Shown here one piece after another: positions 24,330-31,654 of a stretch of DNA of 64,000 nt; position 1 is the first letter of the stretch; every line of letters begins with the position of its first letter. Under the pieces are notes generated by a model. It was not told the origin of the DNA. It made no database searches and worked only from the letters and a program-made list of their open reading frames with translations. The translations under genes were made by a program, and so were the position numbers. This stretch comes from HGW-17 sp964516435 (GTDB lineage: Bacteria > Myxococcota_A > Polyangia > HGW-17), in assembly GCA_964516435.1 (NCBI GenBank), contig CAZEZP010000029.1:15887-79886 (forward strand). The letters run 5' to 3'.

Positions 24330-26627
24330 ATGAAACGTTTTTCATGGATTCTGCATGTCCTGGCGGCTTTCGCTCTCGTCACGGGTCTTCCGGCCTGCGA
24401 TGACGGCGGAAAGAAGAACAACGGCAACAACAACAACGACCTGTGCGGCAACAGCGTCATCGACACGGGAGAATCCTGCGATGGCGACAATCTCAACGGC
24501 TACGAGTGCGACGACATGATCGAAGGCTTCACGGGCGGCATCCTGCGCTGCGCCAGCGACTGCACGTTCGACACGAGCGGCTGCACCTCGGCCTGCACCA
24601 ACGAGTGCGAAGACGGCAGCGTGCGCTGCAACGCCGCCGGCAACGGCATCGAAACCTGTACGATGGGCGCTTCCGGCTGCCTCGTGTGGCAGAACACCGC
24701 CTGCGACGCCGCCACGCCCCGCTGTGTGATGAACAATGGAGCCCCCACCTGCGCCGTGGACTGCACGGGCTCCTGCACGATCGGCGACACCCGCTGCAAT
24801 GCCGACTTTTCGGGCATCGAAACCTGCGAAGCCGGCACCAACGGCTGCGGCGAATGGCAGAACGCCGCCTGCCCGGAAACCACTCCGGACTGCACCATCC
24901 AGGGGGGCCAGGCCATCTGCGTGAACAACTGCCAGGATGAATGCACGGCCGGCGATACCCGCTGCAATGCCGCCGGCGACGGCATCGAAACCTGCACCAC
25001 GGCCGTCACGGGCTGCACCGTGTGGCAGAATGCCGCCTGCCCGGCTGCGACCCCGGCCTGCCAGGTGCAGAACGGCGCCCCCGTCTGCATCTTCGATTGC
25101 GGCGTGCCTGCCTGCACGCTGGGGCAAACACGCTGCAACGGCGCCGGCAACGCGATCGAGACGTGTGCCGCCGATGCCAATGGCTGCCCGGCATGGCAAA
25201 GTTCGGCCTGCGATGCCGCCACCCCCTTCTGCGAAATCGTCAACGGGGCGCCCGCCTGCATGGAGAACTGCCTCGACGACTGCACGGCCGGCGACACCCG
25301 CTGCAATGCCCTCAACCGGGGCATCGAAACCTGCGTCACCGGTTCCGATGGCTGCGCCGCATGGCAGAATGCGCCCTGCGACCCCGCCACGCCGGTATGC
25401 CAGGACATCGATGGCACCCCCACGTGCATGACTTCCGTAGGGTCGGGCGAATCCTGCGCTGACGCGATGATGATCCCCTTCCCCTTCTTCCTGCAGGGCG
25501 ATGATTTCACGACGGATTTCACGGTGGAAGACATGAGTTTCAGTGATCCCTCCTGCGACCTTCCCGACATGGGATCCGGCCCGGAAGCCGTGTTCGCCCT
25601 TTCGATGACGGCCGGCCAGCAGGTGGTGTTCGCCCAGGGGCTGGGCATGGATGGCCAGTTGTTCATCCAGCAGACCTGCGATGCCGCTTCCGCCTGCCTG
25701 GACAAGGTGGACAGCGGCTATGAAGATGATGTGGAGCAAATCATCTTTACGGCTCCTGCTGATGGCACTTATTACTTTATTGTCAAATCGTATTATACAA
25801 CTGCCTACTATCCCGCATATGGAATTGCAATATATGCTTATGAGCCATCCGGTGAGCTCTCCTGTGGCGATGGGTTCGATAATGATGGAGACAGCGATTT
25901 CGACTGCGAAGACGCCGACTGCGCCGGCGTGGACCCCTGCGGCGCTGAAAACACCCCGGCCCGCTGCTCCGATCGCTTCGACAACGACACGGATGGCGAC
26001 GTGGACTGCGCAGACACCGACTGTGCCGGAATCGGGGCCTGCGGCGCCGAAAACACGCCAGCCGCCTGCGGCGATTCCTTCGACAACGACAGCGACGGTG
26101 CCATCGACTGTGCCGATGCCGAATGCACCGGCATCGGATCCTGCCCGTCCGTCGTCTTCTCGGAATCCTTCGACACCTGGCCGCTTTCCGGCTGGAGCAT
26201 CACCGACGGCGGCACCGCCGGCGCCACGTGGATGAGTTCCGAAGGCTCCTCCCGCACGCTCGCCGGCGCCACAGGGTTCTTTGCAATCGCCGATTCCGAC
26301 GATGCCGGCAGCGGCACCACATTCGACGATTCCCTGATCTCTCCCGCCATCGACTGCTCGGCGTATGCCTCGGTGGCCATTTCCTTCCGCCACTACTTCA
26401 ACTCCTACAGCGATGTGGACGTGGCCACCGTCCTCGTTTCCAACGACGATGGCGCCACGTGGAGCGTGGTACAGGCGTGGCCCAATTCCACAGTTGACGG
26501 TGCCGTAGAGTATTTCGATGTGACCGCCCAGACCGCCGGCCATTCCCAGGTGCGCTTCCGCTTCCATTACGTGAGCGAGTGGGACTGGTACTGGATGGTG
26601 GATGACTTCAAGGTCCTCGCCCGCTAA
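24330..26627 (+). CDS. Large secreted lipoprotein with six Cys-rich repeats, metal-binding motifs and a C-terminal beta-sandwich
   Basis: This 765-residue protein starts at ATG 24330 after AAGGAG. The signal peptide ends in GLPAC, followed by an Asn/Gly/Lys linker. Residues about 85-370 hold six tandem repeats of roughly 45 residues with the pattern C-GDTRCNA-G-GIETC, then GC-WQNAAC, then ATP-C-NGAP-C, so about eight cysteines each. A beta-rich domain follows (about 375-505), then three copies of the DxDNDxDxDxDCxDxDC metal-binding-type motif (about 510-605). The last 155 residues form a jelly-roll-like domain (SFDTWPLSGWSITDGG at its start, WMVDDFKVLAR at the end). It is surface-exposed by prediction. 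Adhesion or matrix binding is a guess. Confidence 0.88.
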   Translation: MKRFSWILHVLAAFALVTGLPACDDGGKKNNGNNNNDLCGNSVIDTGESCDGDNLNGYECDDMIEGFTGGILRCASDCTFDTSGCTSACTNECEDGSVRCNAAGNGIETCTMGASGCLVWQNTACDAATPRCVMNNGAPTCAVDCTGSCTIGDTRCNADFSGIETCEAGTNGCGEWQNAACPETTPDCTIQGGQAICVNNCQDECTAGDTRCNAAGDGIETCTTAVTGCTVWQNAACPAATPACQVQNGAPVCIFDCGVPACTLGQTRCNGAGNAIETCAADANGCPAWQSSACDAATPFCEIVNGAPACMENCLDDCTAGDTRCNALNRGIETCVTGSDGCAAWQNAPCDPATPVCQDIDGTPTCMTSVGSGESCADAMMIPFPFFLQGDDFTTDFTVEDMSFSDPSCDLPDMGSGPEAVFALSMTAGQQVVFAQGLGMDGQLFIQQTCDAASACLDKVDSGYEDDVEQIIFTAPADGTYYFIVKSYYTTAYYPAYGIAIYAYEPSGELSCGDGFDNDGDSDFDCEDADCAGVDPCGAENTPARCSDRFDNDTDGDVDCADTDCAGIGACGAENTPAACGDSFDNDSDGAIDCADAECTGIGSCPSVVFSESFDTWPLSGWSITDGGTAGATWMSSEGSSRTLAGATGFFAIADSDDAGSGTTFDDSLISPAIDCSAYASVAISFRHYFNSYSDVDVATVLVSNDDGATWSVVQAWPNSTVDGAVEYFDVTAQTAGHSQVRFRFHYVSEWDWYWMVDDFKVLAR

Positions 26628-26911
26628 GAATCCCATGCCGGTCTTTCCGCATCGTTCCTCTCTTCACGGCTGAGTGCGCACGGCCTTGCATCCACCGCAA
26701 TGCATCGGCCATTGCTCGTCTGATCTCGATTTCCCGCTCGCCTCCGCCGTGGGCTCTGCCGTTGCCGCCATACACGCTGGCCGTAGCGGCGGTGGACTGC
26801 ATAGAACCTTTCAGACGAATTGGCGCGAGTTGAATCGTCCTGCTGCTGGACGAGAACTACGGGGATGTCAGCGGAAAATGACAACGCTTCGCGGGTAAGC
26901 GAGCCAGAATC

Positions 26912-28816
26912 TCACTCGGCCAGCAGATCCGCCAGCGTCAGTTTCCGGGAAATCTGGTTGCGCGTGGGGTCGAAGACGGCCGGATCCAGGTCCGTGCGGT
27001 ACACGCCGGCGATGGCGGCATGAAAGGCCACAGGCGCTGACAGGTGCACCTCCGATTCGAATGTGCGCCACAGTTGCGGGGTGATGCGCACGCCAAGTCC
27101 CTGCATGCAGCCGGAAGCAGAAAAACGCGCCTGCATGCGGTTCTGCACATGCGCGTTGACGATGCCGAACACCGTGGTCACCTCGGATACGCTGTCATAC
27201 CCGTAAAAGTGATCGAACGTCACGCCGGCAGCCGCCAGTTGCGGGGAAAACACGTCACGCCCGTCCCGGTATCCGTTGGCGTACACGTCGTGCGCCACGG
27301 CCTCCAGAAACCACTGGCGGGCTACGGTGGCATCCTGCGCGAAAAAGGCGATCTTGGCGGCGGCGAGCGTCGTTCCCGCCTTGTTGGCGAACGTCCCCCA
27401 CGAACCGAATGCCAGGAAATCGCAGGCGTCCGGCACCGGCCGCTGGTTGAGCGCGCCGTTGAACATGCGGGCATCCAGCAGGACCAGTTTCGCGCGCTGG
27501 GCCGGCGTGTAGGCGGAAAAAGGCGCCCACACGGCGTCATCCAGGGCATTTTGCTGCGTGGTGCCCGGAAAGATGCCGTCTTCTCCCGCGGCATTGGTGA
27601 ACACCACCACCTCCCAGTCGAAATTCTGCGGATCTTCCACGAGGTTCAACTCCGCCAGTTTGGACGCCATGATTTCCGGTGTCGTCTTTCCTCCGTCGTA
27701 ATGATGCCGGCAATTCGTGGTGGCATAGGTGACGCGCACCCGCTGGACGGGCAACTGGGCCGCCAGCGCCACGGGCACCATTTCATCGGCGCCCCAGGAG
27801 ACGGGGCGGATCAGCGCATCCAGGCCATGCGCAGACAGCATGGAAGCCAGGCGCTGCTCCAGGCGCGCCTTCACGGTGGGGGCATACGAGGAAATGGAAT
27901 CCCCCATGGTGTAGTACACGGCAGCGACGTCCAGTCCGAGCGCCTGCGCCCATTCGATGGTCTTCTCGCCCATCCACAGTTCGAGATCGTGGCGCTCCAG
28001 GAACCAGGTCTGGTCGCTCGTAGCCGTTCCGATCCCGACGAAATTCCCCACGATGACGATGCGCTGGCGGCTGCGCAGGTAGTCTTCATAGGCTTCCGGC
28101 GCCTGGGCGATGCGATCGGGAATCACGAACGCCGTGGTACAGCGCAGCGCCAGGGGCAGCATGACGTACATCTGGCGCACCATGGAATCCACCTGCCGGC
28201 GGGGCCCTAGCACGAAAGGCGGATACACGCTTTCGGAACGGAAATCCGGTCCGGTCCCCGGCCAAATTCCCCGCCCCTCCGCATCCTGGGGCGTCGGCTG
28301 CCCATAGCGCGCGCCCGCCTGGATTTGCGCCAGCACCTGCGCCGCCCGCACGGGATCGTAGGGGGTCTTGACCCGGATGCGGATGACGGCCTGCTGCACG
28401 GGTTCACCGGCCGCATCGAATCCACGGGCGGTGATTACGCGATCGCCGAGCCGGTAGAAATCATAGGTGACGGCGAAATCGCCGCCGGCCAGACTGCGGC
28501 CGATTTCCCATCCATCGGCATCGTAGACGACCGAGGATATACGGCTGCCCGCCCGGACCGAAAACGTGACGGGATTGTCCACGAGATCGCCATCCGAAGG
28601 CTGCGCAAAAGCCAGGAAGTCATCCGGAAGCGCGGCATCATCCGCATCCGCATCGGAAACGGCATCATCACGGACATCGGCGTCCGGCCGCGCGTCCGGG
28701 TCCGCATCCGCGGCGGCATCCGCGGCAGCATCGGGCGAGAAACGGGACTCGTGCCCGCAGGCCAGCAGGAAGAACATCGCGAACAAACCGGCAAAAAAGA
28801 GAAGTCCGTGTTTCAT
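26912..28816 (-). CDS. Lipoprotein with DUF4127-like domain
   Basis: This 634-residue protein has a signal peptide ending in FLLAC, then an Ala/Asp-rich linker (about 28-70) of repeated DAAADA/DADPDA type, then an Ig-like segment (70-150) and a large globular domain. The latter contains SISSYAPTVKARLE, SWGADEMVPV and a GSWGTFANKAGTTLA stretch. These recall the DUF4127 family, in which a Trp-Asn/Thr-Gly-Thr-L segment near the C-terminus is conserved, but the match is from memory. No catalytic residues can be named. It stands alone, leftward, opposite the upstream Cys-rich lipoprotein gene, with 280 unexplained bases between. Confidence 0.8.
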   Translation of the reverse strand: MKHGLLFFAGLFAMFFLLACGHESRFSPDAAADAAADADPDARPDADVRDDAVSDADADDAALPDDFLAFAQPSDGDLVDNPVTFSVRAGSRISSVVYDADGWEIGRSLAGGDFAVTYDFYRLGDRVITARGFDAAGEPVQQAVIRIRVKTPYDPVRAAQVLAQIQAGARYGQPTPQDAEGRGIWPGTGPDFRSESVYPPFVLGPRRQVDSMVRQMYVMLPLALRCTTAFVIPDRIAQAPEAYEDYLRSRQRIVIVGNFVGIGTATSDQTWFLERHDLELWMGEKTIEWAQALGLDVAAVYYTMGDSISSYAPTVKARLEQRLASMLSAHGLDALIRPVSWGADEMVPVALAAQLPVQRVRVTYATTNCRHHYDGGKTTPEIMASKLAELNLVEDPQNFDWEVVVFTNAAGEDGIFPGTTQQNALDDAVWAPFSAYTPAQRAKLVLLDARMFNGALNQRPVPDACDFLAFGSWGTFANKAGTTLAAAKIAFFAQDATVARQWFLEAVAHDVYANGYRDGRDVFSPQLAAAGVTFDHFYGYDSVSEVTTVFGIVNAHVQNRMQARFSASGCMQGLGVRITPQLWRTFESEVHLSAPVAFHAAIAGVYRTDLDPAVFDPTRNQISRKLTLADLLAE

Positions 28817-29088
28817 GCGCGCTCCAATAACGCATGTAACGTAACCGGGAATCCAGGATTTGTCGAGTTCATTTCTTCAGCGAATTTTCGAAATCCACCC
28901 CATCAAAAGCAGGGGCCAATGCCCGCATCCCGGCATGGAATCCGACTCCCTGGTCTTCGGCTCGTGAAAGTTGGAAAGATTGCACCCGTTCTGAAAACTG
29001 CAGGCAAAAAGGCGCGAAACTTGCCGGTTGCGCTCACGGCAGGAACTTGCCCGCACCGGAATGGGGGCCGCGAATGATCCGCTTCATT

Positions 29089-29442
29089 TGGTGGAGGCGC
29101 CGGGAGTCGAACCCGGGTCCGGAAGTCGTCCACGAAGGCGTCTACGTCATAGTCGGTGATCTGGGTCTCATGCCCCGGGACGCCCGCCGACAGGCTTCCC
29201 GTTGCACCAGCCGAAAAAATCTCATCCGACGGCATTCGGCATCGGCCGGACCAGCGGACATTTGCCACGCCTGCTCCCCGCGCCATCCGCTGAGCTCGAG
29301 GAAAGACGGCTACCTGAAACTAGGCAGCGAGAGCGAAGTTATCGTTCGCAGTTCTGTTTTTCCGCCTGTTTAACGAGGACCCTGCGGAGACCTCGGACGC
29401 AGCCTGCGCTTCACATACCCCCGTCGAGGCCGTTTCGCCCCC
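29089..29442 (-). ncRNA. ssrA: Transfer-messenger RNA (tmRNA)
   Basis: The minus strand from 29442 begins GGGGGCGAAACGGCCTCGAC, the conserved tmRNA 5' end, and ends in a T-arm (GGTTCGACTCC) and CGCCTCCACCA, pairing as an alanine-type acceptor with CCA encoded. The tag frame at 29349-29320 reads ANDNFALAA and then a TAG stop. With the tRNA-borne Ala the tag is AANDNFALAA, whose ALAA end is the usual ClpXP degron. tmRNA rescues stalled ribosomes. The length of 354 bases is normal. Confidence 0.97.
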
Positions 29443-29461
29443 AAAGGGTGAAAGCACAAAG

Positions 29462-29490
29462 GAAATAGTTCAACCTCCCAAACGTGTCAA
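29462..29490 (-). promoter_or_regulatory. Promoter of ssrA
   Basis: On the minus strand TTGACA (29490-29485), a 17-base spacer and TATTTC (29467-29462) place a start site a few bases before the tmRNA 5' end. Confidence 0.75.
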
Positions 29491-29540
29491 GACAGGAAAC
29501 CGATTTTTTCCTTTTTTTCTTGCATTTTCATTTTTTCTCG

Positions 29541-29615
29541 TCGGAGCGAGAGGATTTGAACCTCCGACCCCTTGACCCCCAGTCAAGTGCGCTAACCAGG
29601 CTGCGCCACGCTCCG
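29541..29615 (-). tRNA. tRNA-Pro (anticodon GGG)
   Basis: On the minus strand the acceptor stem pairs CGGAGCG with CGCTCCG, the anticodon stem is CTTGA/TCAAG with loop CTGGGGG, and the T arm is GGAGG-TTCAAAT-CCTCT. The discriminator is A. The gene begins only about ten bases after the merR-like stop codon, so it is probably carried on the same transcript. Confidence 0.96.
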
Positions 29616-29624
29616 GCCTGCAGG

Positions 29625-29963
29625 TCAACCCTGCCGGCTTTGCAGGATGTCATCGAGCCGGCGAACCAACTCCTGCACCCTGCTTTCCGCCTCGGCGATC
29701 CAACTCTTCCTTTCGGAAGACGCCGCATCCACCGACGGCGGCATGCCTGAATCCACCACCCGTTTGAGGCGCCGCTTCGCGCCCCACAGGGTGAAGCCTT
29801 CTTCCCGAAGCAACCGCCTCAGGAAATGCGCCTGCTGCACGGCCATGGAACCAAAAGTTCCATCCGCCGAAGGCGCCAGGCCACAATCCGCAAACTCACG
29901 AACCCAGAAATCCAACTCTTCCGGGAGAACGCCCAATTCCTGAATCAGACGCTCCCGCTCCAT
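29625..29963 (-). CDS. MerR-family-like transcriptional regulator
   Basis: This 112-residue protein has the layout of a short MerR regulator. A winged-helix-like N-terminus (ELGVLPEELDFWVREF, then QQAHFLRRLLREEGFTLWGAKRRL) matches the usual I--Y-L-RYWE--F, then LRRI--L-EGFTL-GAK-L pattern. A C-terminal helix (about 85-110) would be the dimerisation coil. The effector-binding part is minimal, as in MlrA-like or HspR-like members. It starts eight bases after ihfA, the common deltaproteobacterial neighbour pair, and is followed by tRNA-Pro. Its target is unknown. Confidence 0.75.
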   Translation of the reverse strand: MERERLIQELGVLPEELDFWVREFADCGLAPSADGTFGSMAVQQAHFLRRLLREEGFTLWGAKRRLKRVVDSGMPPSVDAASSERKSWIAEAESRVQELVRRLDDILQSRQG

Positions 29964-29971
29964 GCTCCTTC

Positions 29972-30280
29972 TTACTTCGATCCGTTCAGCGCGTTCTTGA
30001 GCAACTGGCTGGAACGGAACGTCAGCGCCTTGCGGGCGGCGATGGTGATGCTCTCGCCCGTCTTGGGGTTACGGCCCGGGCGGGCCTTCTTTTCCTGAAT
30101 CAGGAAATTGCCGAAACCGCTGATCTTGATGTCTTCGCCCTTCTTCACGGACTCCACCATGGCATCGAACATCAGATCCACGATTTCACCCACGCGCTTC
30201 TTGTTCAGAACCAGTTCCTTCTTGCCTTCGGAACTGTTGAGTTGGCTCACAATGTAATCGACGATATCGGCCTTGGTCAT
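29972..30280 (-). CDS. ihfA: Integration host factor alpha subunit / HU-family protein
   Basis: This DNA-bending protein is 102 residues from the second of two adjacent ATGs (30280); the first is three bases earlier, and GGAGG fits the second better. The family core is clear: TKADIVDYI, helices 1-2, then the DNA-binding arm KISGFGNFLIQEKKARPGRNPKTGE, in which GFG and the RPGRNPKTG loop are conserved, and the intercalating Pro is present. A neighbouring merR-like gene and translation genes favour IhfA over HU. It lies in the rpmI-rplT transcript, 65 bases after rplT. Confidence 0.9.
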   Translation of the reverse strand: MTKADIVDYIVSQLNSSEGKKELVLNKKRVGEIVDLMFDAMVESVKKGEDIKISGFGNFLIQEKKARPGRNPKTGESITIAARKALTFRSSQLLKNALNGSK

Positions 30281-30345
30281 CATATACCTCCAAGTCGTGA
30301 ACGGGTTTCTAATCCATTCCCGCGCCCATTGTCAACGGGAATTTC

Positions 30346-30690
30346 CTATTTCACCATCTTGACGATGTGCTCGAAGACCTTCGGTTCGGAAACGGCCAGG
30401 TTGGACAGCATCCGGCGGTCCAGGCGGACGTTCTTCACCTTCAATCCGTGCATCAGCCGGCTGTAGGACATCGCATGCATGCGGGCGGCCGCGTTGATGC
30501 GCGTAATCCACAGGCTGCGCATGTCGCGCTTACGCTGCTTGCGGCCGCGAAAGGCGGCGGCCCAGGCCCGGCGCACCTGGATGACGGCCGTGCGCCACAA
30601 TTTGCCGCGTCCCAGGAAGTAGCCGCGGGCGGCCTTCAGGATGCGATGATGACGGCGATGTGTGCTGGTACCATTCTTTGATCTGGGCAT
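30346..30690 (-). CDS. rplT: 50S ribosomal protein L20
   Basis: This 114-residue protein has the L20 pattern: an N-terminal basic extension (RHHRILKAARGYFLGRGKLWRTA), then RKRDMRSLWITRINAAAR and SRLMHGLK, and usual length. AGAGG precedes the ATG. In many bacteria L20 represses its own operon through an upstream leader. Here the gene follows rpmI by 15 bases. Confidence 0.98.
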   Translation of the reverse strand: MPRSKNGTSTHRRHHRILKAARGYFLGRGKLWRTAVIQVRRAWAAAFRGRKQRKRDMRSLWITRINAAARMHAMSYSRLMHGLKVKNVRLDRRMLSNLAVSEPKVFEHIVKMVK

Positions 30691-30705
30691 GACCGAACCT
30701 CTTTC

Positions 30706-30903
30706 CTACAAACCGGGCATCATCCGCTTCAGGTGCCGCCTGTTGGAAGAATCCGCGATGACCGCGCGGCGCAGATGGCGCTTGGTCTTCGTGGACTTCT
30801 TCGTCAGGATGTGGCTCTTGTAGGCATGATTGTGCTTCACCTTGCCGGTCCCCGTGATGCGGAACCGTTTCTTTGCGCCACTGTTGGTCTTGGCCTTGGG
30901 CAT
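30706..30903 (-). CDS. rpmI: 50S ribosomal protein L35
   Basis: This 65-residue basic protein has the L35 hallmarks: PKAKTNSGAKKRFRITGTGK, HILTKKSTKTKRHLRR and a C-terminal RHLKRMMPG. GGAG precedes the ATG. The usual upstream infC is not here; a 52-codon basic ORF lies in its place. Confidence 0.98.
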   Translation of the reverse strand: MPKAKTNSGAKKRFRITGTGKVKHNHAYKSHILTKKSTKTKRHLRRAVIADSSNRRHLKRMMPGL

Positions 30904-30939
30904 GATGCTCTCCTCTATTATCTTTCTGCCTGATGGGGA

Positions 30940-31098
30940 CTACGCCTTCGGTGCCGGCTTGCCGGGCTCACCGAAGCCCGCGAACAGTTCGGCCGCCGAC
31001 AGGGTGGAGCGACGGCTCATCTTGGCCTTGCGGGCTCTGTTCTGGTTCTTGTATTTCCGAAAGCGCTTGGTCCATGTTTGTTTCGTCAGAGACGACAT
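30940..31098 (-). CDS. Small basic protein at head of the rpmI-rplT operon, unknown function
   Basis: A 52-codon frame starts at ATG 31098, preceded by GGAGGTGACCC, an ideal ribosome-binding site, and ends at a TAG at 30942-30940. The N-terminal half is strongly basic (KQTWTKRFRKYKNQNRARKAK, pI clearly above 10), then MSRRST and a neutral Gly/Pro/Ala tail. It is the first gene after a strong promoter and lies 36 bases before rpmI. Basic composition and position suggest binding to rRNA or another nucleic acid. I do not recognise the family. Confidence 0.75.
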   Translation of the reverse strand: MSSLTKQTWTKRFRKYKNQNRARKAKMSRRSTLSAAELFAGFGEPGKPAPKA

Positions 31099-31120
31099 GG
31101 GTCACCTCCATGGGGAAGCG

Positions 31121-31149
31121 TGTTTAGTAAAATCCCAATGCCTTGTCAA
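31121..31149 (-). promoter_or_regulatory. Promoter of the small ORF-rpmI-rplT-ihfA-merR unit
   Basis: On the minus strand TTGACA (31149-31144), 17 bases, then TAAACA (31126-31121). The predicted leader is only about 15-20 bases before the ATG at 31098, so no room exists for an L20-type leader control element there. Confidence 0.7.
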
Positions 31150-31152
31150 GCA

Positions 31153-31191
31153 TTTCCGGCATTTTTTTTGTGGGCAAAAACATGCCGGAAA
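31153..31191. repeat. Ten-base perfect inverted repeat just upstream of the rpmI-operon -35 box
   Basis: TTTCCGGCAT (31153-31162) and its exact complement ATGCCGGAAA (31182-31191) are separated by 19 bases containing a run of eight T. The inner edge of the left arm is four bases from the -35 hexamer. It could be a dimeric-protein operator or a hairpin. Confidence 0.6.
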
Positions 31192-31511
31192 ATCTCCTGG
31201 GAATTTTCGTATAATACATTGAAATCATTTGATTTTATCATACACGAATGCGCTCATTCATCTCTCTTTTTCCTCCCGTCGTCAGCCGTGGCCCGCCGTT
31301 TTTTCCAGATCTCGCAGTTGGATCACCGGGAAAGTGGTCCCATCTGGCAGGTCGGTCGGCCTCGCACGCGGGCACGCCTCCACGTATTTCTAATGGACTC
31401 CATCGCAAGCCACCGGCGGCCGCGAGTGGCGCAAGAAATCAAAATTTCATAATTTTTTCAATTACTTGTGCATTTTCTCCAGGAAAAAGAGAACCAGCCT
31501 TCATTTTCCTG
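31192..31511. other. Intergenic region between the ribosomal-protein unit and tRNA-Leu
   Basis: No supported gene. The segment is A/T-richer than its surroundings and contains two clusters of T residues. It separates a leftward and a rightward transcription unit. Confidence 0.5.
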
Positions 31512-31540
31512 TTGACAACCCGGAGCAGTTCCTGTAGCAA
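31512..31540 (+). promoter_or_regulatory. Promoter of tRNA-Leu
   Basis: TTGACA (31512-31517) and, after 17 bases, TAGCAA (31535-31540), about 19 bases before the tRNA. The -10 match is moderate. Confidence 0.5.
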
Positions 31541-31558
31541 GATTGCCGGTGTCGCGAC

Positions 31559-31642
31559 GCGGTCGTGGCGGAATTGGTAGACGCGCTAGATTCAGGTTCT
31601 AGTGGGTGTATTCCTGTGAGAGTTCGAGTCTCTCCGACCGCA
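31559..31642 (+). tRNA. tRNA-Leu (anticodon CAG)
   Basis: The acceptor stem pairs GCGGTCG with CGACCGC, discriminator A. The anticodon stem is CTAGA/TCTAG with loop TTCAGGT. A long variable arm and a GAGAG-TTCGAGT-CTCTC T arm mark a class II tRNA. CCA is not encoded. The next coding region begins about 12 bases later. Confidence 0.97.
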
Positions 31643-31654
31643 CCGAAAAATTCC

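Noticed and set aside
24342..26636. Leftward open frame of about 760 codons opposite the Cys-rich lipoprotein
   Set aside because: It is a shadow of the repeat structure on the plus strand; its Ala/Gly/Val-rich sequence has no motif.
26628..26911. Possible gene or IS remnant between two lipoprotein genes
   Set aside because: Short frames on both strands look slightly protein-like, but no family, ribosome-binding site or inverted repeat supports them.
31122..31250. L20-binding leader (autoregulatory RNA) upstream of the rpmI operon
   Set aside because: The promoter leaves only a 15-20 base leader, and the inverted repeat lies upstream of the -35, outside the predicted transcript.
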